Part shown: one piece after another, positions 55,260-64,000 of the stretch
Numbering within the stretch: the first letter of the stretch is position 1
How the letters are laid out: each line of letters starts with the position of its first letter
From: Kingdonia uniflora
Lineage: Eukaryota > Streptophyta > Magnoliopsida > Ranunculales > Circaeasteraceae
Assembly (NCBI GenBank): GCA_014058105.1
Contig: JACGCM010000635.1
Span: 186,001-250,000, forward strand
DNA length: 64,000 nt
Direction of reading: 5' to 3'
Position numbers and translations under genes: made by a program
Notes under the pieces: generated by a model
Database searches by the model: none
The model's input: the letters and a program-made list of their open reading frames with translations, nothing else
What the model was told of the DNA's origin: nothing

Positions 55260-56773
55260 AGATGAGGCAAGAGTGAAAACGATTATTTTTAATACCGAAT
55301 TTTTTTTCTTTAAATTATTTTAGCTTGTTAGTATGCAATCAAGGTTAGTTCTTAAGTTTTTCAATTTGTTTTATGATTAGATCTATGAGATTTCTTTCTG
55401 AATAAATTAGATTTGACAATTTCTGATAAGCGATTTCGGAGATATTAATTTTGGAAGACATACTCAGTTTTTTATTGAAGAGTGTGTTCCAGAATGTTTC
55501 ACAGTTTTTAACTTTGTATACTTCATAATTGGGAAATACGTTTGTTACAAAAGTTTTAGATAATTAAAAACCCGTTATGTATTGCCATAGATTATATTTT
55601 TCTATTTAGTCATCTGAGAGTTACAACCTTTTGAAATAACAGTAAAAACAGTATCTGTAAAGGACGCCACTATTCATTATTCACATGTTTTGAGTGCCAG
55701 GGAAGCTAAATTCTAGAAAACTTCATTTTAGAATGTTTTTCGTTTCGAAATTATCTTTTCAAATTAATATTATTTAATGCTCTCTCTCAACCGAGCTTAA
55801 AGATATGCACATTTGAAAATGAGGACATCATAGACTGCAATAAACTTGGAAATTGGATTAATATTGCTGTCGCAAGTTCACTAATCATTTTTCTCTTGTT
55901 TTGTAGGATAGTCACAAAGTTGATACTCAGAGATCATGAGGAATTTTCAAAGTACATTGGCAAGCTTGTATTTAATCCTTCTTGTGCCCTCTAAGTGAAG
56001 GGGCACTTCCTTCCTTCGCCCCCTAAGTGAAGGGGCGGCCATAGCTTTACCGGGAAATACTTCCTGTAGGTTGGTATTTCTCTATACTTGACATCTAGAA
56101 GGGATTCATATCCGTTCTACCTCGGCACTTAGAACATAAAGTCGTGTGGACTGTGCAAATACACACTGCTCTAATAAAATATTTGTTGTGGTTGGATTGA
56201 CCAATTGACGTGTTTAAATATCTTTTCATTCCAACATTAGTAAAGGTAAAAACTGTTAGATACTTGTGGGATTTCATCACCCAAAAAGCTCTCTAACAGG
56301 TGGGACTACCCATTAGGGATACGAAGAAATTTGTATCGCACGAAAATTGAACGTCCCGGACCTGAAAAATAACTGATATTAAAAAAGAGTAGCAAGATTC
56401 CCATGGGATTTTATCACTCAACGGATAGGTGTACCGGACTGAGATATAAACACAGGTTTGTAGGATATGTCCCCTTTCTTGGGCCGCAAAATACTGGTTG
56501 TAGGTTTGCGATGTCACCGTTCTGAGTGCTGACGTACGATAAGGCGACTCGCTCGGGAGTGAAGACTAAACATCTACTCTAAGCTAGTGCTTTTATACTG
56601 ACGCAGGGGAGTGTAGGAACCAAAGCCTTTGACCATCCTACCCTTTTGTAAACATAGAAGAATATATGGAAGACCTGCTTATTACTTCTTAAAAAATGTT
56701 GAAGTGTTAGATTATAGGTTTGATTGATTATTTGCTGCATCGTGTACTAAATTTTATCGCATATTAGTTTGCG
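55260..56773 (+). other. Element G untranslated leader
   Basis: It matches the leader of F in reverse orientation. A short frame FCRIVTKLILRDHEEF (near 55903-55950) follows a TTTTGTAG acceptor-like site, as in F. GGGATTT(C/T)ATCAC repeats occur at 56269 and 56403. Confidence 0.65.
55986..56036 (+). other. Paired GC hairpins in element G leader
   Basis: 55986-56004 (GCCCTCTAAGTGAAGGGGC) and 56018-56036 (GCCCCCTAAGTGAAGGGGC) are two nearly identical 19-nt inverted repeats, 13 bases apart. Confidence 0.75.
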
Positions 56774-58566
56774 CATGATCAATTGGACACGTGGAGAAAA
56801 AAGTTAAGGAAGTTTACCAGAACCTTTTCCCATTTACGGCCCACCACATCTTCCAAAGTAGAGAGGGCGACTACCTCGCCCAATCAACATAATAGAGAAC
56901 TTAGGACCTCAATTTTCGAGGAGGGTAATCTACCTAAAGTTGACCCAATTGAGCTTGTTGTTGAGCTAGAAGTCGAAAGACCAATCATGGCAGCCGCCAA
57001 ATCTCTTAGGGACTATTGGACCTCAGTGGTGAGCGATATACCTTCATGTATCGTGTTACCAGCCGTCACAACAAATCATTATGAAATTAAGCCTAGTGTG
57101 ATCGCAATGTTGCCTACATTTTATGGGCTTGATTATGAAAGCCCTTATAAACACGTCCACGAAATTAAGAAAATATGGGCGCTCTCAAAATTTCAGCATT
57201 TTACTGAGGATTCCGTTCGCCTTCATTTATTCCCATTCTCACTAAAAGATAAGGTGAGTCATTGGCTTGATTCATTAGCACCAGCATCTATCAATTCATG
57301 GGACCAAATGGAAACTAAGTTCAAAACTAAATAGCTTTCAATGGGTAAACCTCTTGTTCTTAGAAATACAATTATTGAATTTGCTCAAAATGAGAGTAAA
57401 ACATTTTACGAGGCATGGGAGAGATATAAAGATCTTTTTTCACAATGTCCCCATCATAGTTTTGAAAAACAATATTTAACCCACATATTCTATCGCAGAA
57501 TGACGTCTGAAAATTGTTATAGGCTAGAATCCATGCATAGTTACAAATTTTAGGACCTTAAACCCGATAAAGCTTATGAGGAATTTGAGACATTGGCTGA
57601 GAACTCTCTGCAGTGAGATTTTGATATACATAGAAATGTTCGTATAACCTAGAAAGGTGGCCTATATGAAGTAAGTGAGGGAACGGCCATAAAAGCCTAA
57701 TTAGATACTCTTACCTAAAAAATCAAGGCTATGGTTATGAATCAATCTGAGAATAATGTAAACCAAGTTCAGCAACAGGGGTGCACCATTTGTTATAATG
57801 TCACCCATATGACTCAAATGTGTCCCATGTTAAATGAAATGAATGACAATCAAGAGCAAGTGAATGCTTTGAATAATATCTACAAGAGGCCATTTGACCC
57901 GTACAAGCCAACTTGGTAGAACCACCCAAATTTTTTGTGGAAGAATAACCAACCCAGTCCTGGTTTTGGAGACCCACAGACCTCAGTTCATAATTTCCCT
58001 AGGAATCCAAATTTTCAGTCCTATTCTCAAGCATCTCAATAAACCTTTCAGTTATCCAAACAGTTCCCGCCCGCTCCACCCAAGCCATCTTTGGAAGACA
58101 CCATTTCTCTCTTCATGCAATAATTAATGAAAAGTAAAAAACAAGCGTTGTAATTTCAATAACAAATGATACAATTCCAGCAACATACATTGTTAAATCA
58201 AAATTCCACATCCTAATCTATCTATAATCTAGACACTCAGATAGGACAATTGACAAATGTATTGCATGAGAGACCACTAGGTCAGCTATCTAGCCAACCT
58301 ATATCTAATCTAAAAGTACCACCGGGTTTTGATTTTTGTTCAATCCCAAAACAACTTAATGCCATTGCTGCTCTTCGAAGTAGTAGACAAATTGATAACC
58401 GAGTTGAAATACCTAGGGTTGAGCCAACACAAGTTGCTATTGCGGGTGAGGTAGGTACGAATGAACCAGTTGTAGTTAGCAACCATGAACCTTCTAAGAA
58501 ATCTAAGGAGTTGCCTACTTCGTCCATTTTCGTACCAAAGGTACGTGTTGAGCCAAAGGTGCCTTA
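56774..58566 (+). pseudogene. Element G gag, interrupted
   Basis: The capsid core at 56783-57334 has LPTFYGLDYESPYKHVHEIK, LFPFSLKDKVSHWLDSL and INSWDQMETKFKTK; after a stop 57341-57553 has SKTFYEAWERYKDLFSQCPH. A zinc-knuckle segment CTICYNVTHMTQMC (near 57782) is intact, followed by a Gln/Pro-rich region and, at 58250-58566, FDFCSIPKQLNAIAALRSSR. At least five stops lie between these blocks. Confidence 0.88.
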
Positions 58567-59700
58567 ACCACGACGCCTTCTTCCAGCTAATAAAGGGATT
58601 CAATTTGATGAGATGTTTGATACATTTAAACAAGTTCATATAAATATTCTAGTACTCGATACCATCATGCTTATTATTGCGTATGCCAACTTCCTTAAGG
58701 ATGCGTGCACTAGGAAAAGAAAAATCAATGTGCACAAGAAAGTATTCTTGATTGAGACATTAACCCCTTCTAAGCTTCGAGATCCCAAAAGCCCAACCAT
58801 CCCTTACAAAATTGGAAATCACAAAGTGGATGGGGCGTTACTTGACTAGGGGGCTAGTGTGAATGTCTTACCTTACTCGGTCTATCAGAAATTAGGACTT
58901 GGAAAACTCGAACCTACTCGAATGACACTTCAATTGGCTGATAGGTCAATACGATACCCACGTGGTATCATTGAGGATATTCTTATCAAGGTTGATACTC
59001 TCATTTTTCCAATGGATTTTGTTATTTTGGACACTGAAGATGTCACAAATCTTAGCTGTGAGATCCCCGTCATATTGGGCCACACTTTCCTTGCGACTGC
59101 TCATGCCTTTATTAATTGCTTTAATGAGGTTTTATAACTATCAATGGGAGACATGAAGATCAAACTAAATGTTTTTTACAATAATACTCAAGTTCCTCAT
59201 TCTGATGACATGGCTGAGCTCAATATGATTGACTATCTAGTTTATAACTCTTTTCCCAGATCTTTCTCTGAGGACCCATTAAAATTATGTCTTGTAAACT
59301 TTGGTAAGGACTTTGATGAAGACACGGTCGTTGAAGAGTTTAATGCCTTACTCGACTCAACTCCTATTTTTATCATATCCAAATGGAGACCTAGATTAGA
59401 ACCTCTTGAACCATCAACTACTTTACATATTCCATCCATTGTTAAACCACCCCAGATAGACCTCAAGCCATTACCCAATATTCTCAAGTATGCCTTTCTA
59501 GGTGATTCTGAAACTATACCAGTGATAATAGCTTCAAATCTCGATGCTGACAAGGAAGGTAGACTGTTAAGTGTCCTTAGAAAACATAAATCAACTATAG
59601 GGTTGTGGTCTATTGCAGACTTAAAGGGAATTAGCCCTGCTGTGCGCATGCATCGTATCAATCTCGAGTAAGGTGCTAAAAATTTGTGCGAGATACAATG
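58567..59700 (+). pseudogene. Element G aspartic protease and linker, interrupted
   Basis: VDGALLD, stop, GASVNVLPYSVYQKLGLGKL spans the active site: the codon between Asp and Gly is TAG (58847-58849), so the D-x-G triplet is interrupted. LADRSIRYPRGIIEDILIKV and EIPVILGHTFLATAHAFIN are classic Athila protease segments. The linker at 59144-59671 ends with VIIASNLDADKEGRLLSVLR and KGISPAVRMHRINLE, leading into RT. Confidence 0.88.
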
Positions 59701-60680
59701 GTATTTAAATCTAACTATGATAGAGGTGGTTAAGAAGGAAGTTCTCTAACTATTAGACTCGGGTATCATATACCCGATTTTGGATAGTAAGTGGGTCAGC
59801 CCTGTTCAAGTTGTACCCAAGAAATCAGGGATTACTATAGTAAAAAATGAGAATAATGATTTAATTCCTACCCGTATGACGACCGGGTGGCGTGTTTGTA
59901 TCGATTTCAAAAAGTTGAACACGGTCACGAGGAAAGATCATTTTCCTCTTCCTTTCATTGATCAAGTGCTTGGGCGATTAACGAGAAAAAGTCACTATTA
60001 TTTTCTTGACGGTTATTCTGGATATAATCAAATCCCCATCACTCCAGAAGATCAAGAAAAAACTACATTCACATGTCTTTACGTGACTTATGCTTATTGA
60101 TGTATGCCATTTGGTTTGTGTAATACAGCCGCTACATTTCAATGTTGGATGATGAGCATTTTCTTTGATAAGGTTGATAAATTTATCGAAATCTTCATGG
60201 ACGATTTTTTAGTGTTTGGATCCTCTATTGATGAATGTTTTTACCATTTGGAGCTTGTGCTAGAATTATGTACACAAACCAATTTGGTGTTAAACTGGGA
60301 GAAGTGTCACTTTATGGTGACACAAGGGATAGTTCTTGGACATATCATCTTCAACATGGGATAGAAGTTGATAAAGCCAAAATCGATATTATTTTTTCCT
60401 TACCACCTCGGACGGTTAAGGCCATTTGATCATTTCTAGGCCATGCAGGGTTTTATCGTCGGTTCATTAAAGATTTTAGCAAAATTTCCCAACCCTTGCG
60501 CAATTTACTTGCTAAGAACACTGATTTCCACTTTTGATGATGAATATTCTAGAGCTTTTGAGAAGCTCAAACTTCTATTAACGCTTGCTCCAATTATCCA
60601 ACCACCCAACTGGGATCTTCCATTTGAATTGATGTTCGATGTATCTTACTACGCTGTTGGAGCAGTTTTTTGACAAATAG
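59701..60680 (+). pseudogene. Element G reverse transcriptase, interrupted
   Basis: SKWVSPVQVVPKKSGITIVK, TTGWRVCIDFKKLNTVTRKD and FLDGYSGYNQIPITPEDQEK (59780-60100), then after a stop MPFGLCNTAATFQCWMMSIF and the intact polymerase box FMDDF (60194-60208). LNWEKCHFMVTQGIVLGHII follows, and after frameshifts the connection segment [13 protein letters not shown] part near 60440 and LPFELMFDVSYYAVGAVF, the RNase H start with its Asp. Confidence 0.92.
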
Positions 60681-62290
60681 TAGATTAAAAACCTCATGCA
60701 ATTTACTATGCCAGTCGTGCACTCAATGATGCACAAAGGAATTGCTCCACCACTGAGAAGGAGTTATTATCTATTGTGTTTACATTAGAAAATTTTTGGT
60801 CATAGCTTGTTGGGTCGAAAATTATTGTCTATATCGATCACGCAGCCTTAAAATCTTTGTTATCCAAATAAAACACTAAGCCTTGGTTAATCCGATGAAT
60901 CCTCTTATTACAAGAATTTGACATCGAAATTTGGGATAAGAAAGGTGTTGAAAATGTTGTAGCAAACCATTTATCCCGACTTCTAATCGAAGGTGGTGAA
61001 GATCTCCTCCCTATCTTATAGACATTTCCTGAGGAGCAGCTTATGGCTATTATACAACTACCTTGGTATGCCGACATTGTCAATTATATTACTACTTAAT
61101 GATTACCTAACCACTGGTCTAAGTAAGATAAAGCCAAATTCTTATACGAGGTTAGACATTTCAGTTAGGTCGCATTTCAAATAATGAGTTCTAGAGCGTA
61201 CTCATATTTTGCCACACCTATACCTATGGAGGGCATTTCAGTGCCAAGAAAATGGCTGCCAAAATTCTTTAATATGGTCTTTATTGGCTTACCCTTTTCT
61301 GTGATACGCAGACCTTTTGTTCTACTTGTGATAGATGTTAGAGGACGGACAATATTTCTCGCCGCAACATGATGCCCCTAAAAAATATTCTTATTGTCGA
61401 ACTTTTTGATCTTTGGGCTTAGATTTTATGGGCTCATTTCCTTTATCTTGCAGAAATATTTATATTCTCATCGCACTGGACTATGTCTCCTAATGGGTCG
61501 AAGCGGTAGCATGTCCAAAAAATGACCGTAAGCCTGTGCTCAAATTTATGAAAACTATTTTTAATCGTTTTAACACTCCTCGAGCAGTTATTAGTAATGG
61601 TGAGAAACATTCTTAGAATCGTATTTTTAAAACTTTATTGAAAATATTTTCCATCACCTATAAAGTTTCTACACCTTACTATCCACAAACAAGTGGCCAA
61701 GTAGAAGTTTCTAATCGGGAGATTAAATTTTTTTTAGAAAAAGTTGTTCGAACTGATCGCAAGACTGGTCAGATAATCTTGATGATGCTCTTTGGGCATA
61801 TTAAACGGCTTATAAAACCCCAATTGGAATGTCACCTTATAGACTTGTCTTTGGGAAGATTTATCACTTGCATGTAAAACTTGAACACAAAGCTCTTTGG
61901 GCCACAAAGGCCCTTAACTTTGAGATGGACCAAACTGGATCTATGAGAAAGCTTCAACTTTATGAGTTGGATAAAATCCGTCATTAGGCTTATGAAAGTT
62001 CAAAAATTTATATGGAACGTACAAAAGCTTTTCACGATAAATCAATTATTCGTAAAACCTTTGAGCCTAATCAAAAAGTATTGTTTTATAACTCCAAGCT
62101 TCGTCTATTTCCTGGGAAACTACGATCCCGTTGGCATGGCCCCTTTACGGTTAAAACTATTTTTTTTCATGGGGTTGCGAAGGTGGAGGATCCTTAGAAC
62201 GAAAATATTTTGAAGGTCAATTGCCAACGATTAATACCGTACTTAGAGTCCTATACTTTTACTGAAGAGATAACATTTCTAAATGATTCA
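60681..62290 (+). pseudogene. Element G RNase H and integrase, heavily broken
   Basis: RNase H continues near 60700-61020 (YASRALNDAQRNCSTTEKEL; NHLSRL). Integrase pieces include the zinc region around 61140-61380, an Asp region near 61410 (LGLDFMGSF-like frame), and at 61638-61790 [20 protein letters not shown] with the catalytic Glu. The C-terminal module RSRWHGPFTVKTIFFHG is at 62012-62197. More than ten frame breaks occur. Confidence 0.85.
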
Positions 62291-62360
62291 GTATATCAGG
62301 GTTGATATTATGTTCCCTTATAATACTATTGTAAATTATTTAAGTATGGGGGTACATTCG

Positions 62361-62406
62361 TCTGGCTGAAGACGGTAAACTTAGCACTTCTTGGGAGACA
62401 ACCCAT
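62361..62406 (+). other. Conserved post-pol motif of element G
   Basis: CTGGCTGAAGACGGTAAACT and CTTGGGAGACAACCCATGACA match the motif in F at 11706-11750. It includes the TGGG...CCCA inverted repeat. Confidence 0.7.
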
Positions 62407-62849
62407 GACATATTCAGGTAAGAAATTTCAGTTTTCCTCTTTTATTTATTTTTTTGTTCTTAAACATTGAGGGCAATGCTTGATTTAAGTTTGAGTGTAT
62501 GAAACCATTTCTTTAAATGTTTTTTTGAAGAAAAGTGGAATAATGGCACATTGACAATTTATGATATATTTTTGACGAATTTTCAAGCACTTAAAACTGA
62601 TTTTACCTTGACATAAATATTATGAAAAAGCCTAAATTTTAAAATTGTACCAAGTATACACTAGAATATTTTGGAATATCTTAAGCTAAATGTACTATCT
62701 TTTTATTAGCGACTAATTCGAGTTAACTTGGCATATTTTAAAAATGTGCACTTCACTGTAGTTTTACAATTAATACCTTCAATAGATTTTTACTCAGTAT
62801 AATGGAAATTTAGCATTTATGTTAGGAATAGTTTACTACAATGTTAAAG
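62407..62849 (+). other. Element G 3' noncoding region
   Basis: It aligns with the F region 11200-11690 (minus) up to TTAGGAATAGTTTACTACAA, then stops abruptly. No ORF of note. Confidence 0.65.
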
Positions 62850-63313
62850 GGCTACTCAAAGGTCGAGAAAGATAGCTCCGTTAACTACATCTGCTGCTGT
62901 GACGGTCGCAGGGCAAGAGGTTGTAAAAACTGTTGCTGAAGATGTTAAGGAGAGGCAGGAAGTGAGTGAAGCTACTCCTTTAGAGACTGATAAGAGCTTG
63001 TTGAAGAGGAAATGACACGAGGATGAGGGTAGTGCTCGTACTAATGCTCAGGCTACAGCTAAGGTAAGAGAGCTAGAGTAAAAATATTGCATGATGGCGG
63101 GGACTAATCCTCAGCAGCTCGTTGTTACTTTATAGGAGAAAACTCTTGCGGTATGTTTTTGAAATTTCTTGATGTGATGTATTTGTTAATATAATATATG
63201 ATATTGAACTTGCATCTTGTGTGTGGATAACTCTCATTGCTGAAGTCGGGGAAACGATATTTATGGAGAAGAGGAACCAAGAGTTTAAAGATCTGAGTCT
63301 TAGGCTGGATGCT
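62850..63313 (+). pseudogene. Second, truncated copy of the ORF3 tail before the 3' LTR
   Basis: It aligns with 53525-53988 at roughly 90% by eye, from GGCTACTC to the LTR start. It covers the last third of ORF3, including the small intron (here with a proper GTATG donor at 63151). The upstream two thirds of ORF3 are absent. Confidence 0.8.
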
Positions 63314-64000
63314 TGATGATCGCGTAATTATGACATTTTTAATATACCCGAACATGTATTTTAGTCGTCCATTATATTTAATTTTGGGTACTTATGTACA
63401 TTTGTTTGATTGCAGCTATTGGAGATTAATATTTGAAACCAAGCTCTTAAAGTCAAGTAAAAATGTCTCCAGCAGTTCATAACACAAAAAGTCAAAGACA
63501 CAATATATTTGGTCTCAAGATTGAAGAAATATATATACAAATATTCTTGGAGAATAAGATCAAAGAATATATTGCATCCAAGATCCTTGAAGATATTTTA
63601 TATTGAAGATATATGTAAGAGTTTCCATAAAGAAAGATCTTTACATCACTTAAGGGAATTATATGCAAGAATCTTAGGAGATTTGTTGTAAAATTAGAAG
63701 ATATTATTGTAAAAATATTATTTACAATTTAATGTATAACATCTAAATTTGGGTTCCTTCTTCTATAAAAGGAACCCTCCCCCCATTGTAATTGTGCATC
63801 TCATATTAGAGCAGGTTTAGAAGAAATAAAGTTAGTTTTATTTAATTGTCTTCTTCTTCTCTTTTAGGTTAAATTTTGCTAATGTCTTCATTAATTGTTA
63901 ATGCAATGAAGTCCGAGATGTGCGGCTAATCTCCTAGCTAAGGCTAGGTTGAGGCCTCTTCTTAGATGAGCAATAGTTTGCATTAATTAGGTTCTAATTA
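63314..64000 (+). repeat. Element G 3' LTR (partial, continues off window)
   Basis: It starts TGATGATCGCG and matches 53989 onward, including the TATA box region (TCTATAAAAGGAACC near 63761) and AATAAA. It is cut by the window edge after 687 bp. Confidence 0.85.

Larger units (their letters stand above)
53989..64000 (+). mobile_element. Element G: Athila-type Ty3/gypsy retrotransposon, 3' LTR cut by window edge
   Basis: 5' LTR 53989-55245, PBS 55248, leader to 56773, gag, protease, RT, RNase H, integrase to about 62290, conserved 3' noncoding region to 62849, ORF3-tail copy 62850-63313, 3' LTR from 63314. It belongs to the same family group as element F: leader, gag-pol and post-pol motif all align. 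Numerous stops and frameshifts occur. No target duplication can be checked because the right end is outside the window. Confidence 0.88.

Overview
The window looks like heterochromatic, gene-poor DNA of a eudicot plant. The evidence is a germin-like protein first exon with a plant TATA box at the extreme left edge, a decayed C-terminal remnant of a GRF-interacting factor (GIF/AN3) gene, and otherwise almost only plant retroelements: Ty1/copia (Tork-like and Sirevirus-like), Ty3/gypsy (chromovirus and Athila), a plant L1-type LINE and a ~170-bp satellite. No tRNA, rRNA or CRISPR was seen. Apart from the germin-like exon, no gene appears intact.

Layout. 1-250: germin-like gene, minus strand, running off the left edge. 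261-1240: possible exon remnants. 1250-2067: probable LTR fragment. 2068-7536: complete chromovirus-like gypsy element A (TSD TTGAC). 7625-7962: GIF pseudogene. 8173-23935: Sirevirus-like copia element E (minus), lacking pol and its distal 3' LTR, split by a complete Athila element F (9267-19658, TSD ATATC). 23936-25962: ~170-bp satellite. 25963-48925: a 5'-truncated LINE (plus) split by copia B (26123-31579, TSD GGTTT) and copia D (34143-48834, TSD GGAAT); D is itself split by Sirevirus-like element C (35288-45895, TSD AGCTT). 48929-49405: LTR with PPT of another minus-strand element H. 51785-53990: intron-containing plant transposon-type gene (ORF3). 53989-64000: Athila element G, whose 3' LTR runs off the right edge and is preceded by a second, truncated copy of the ORF3 tail.

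The insertion order follows from the nesting: LINE before D before C, LINE before B, E before F. All coding regions carry stops, frameshifts or lost catalytic residues. Element C has similar LTRs (about 2% apart by eye) but about eleven in-frame stops.

The most unusual signal is not a gene. LTRs of unrelated elements (A gypsy; B, C and E copia; and the fragment near 1.7 kb) carry arrays of the palindrome TTCGAA. Core-to-core spacing is nearly always 20, 21 or 30 bp (11 bp twice), that is, close to whole helical turns. Where it can be placed, the array lies upstream of the LTR TATA box, and LTR pairs of one element differ in array copy number. This suggests a shared cis-regulatory module acquired or exchanged by different retroelement families. 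All homology calls are from reading the sequence; no database search was run.
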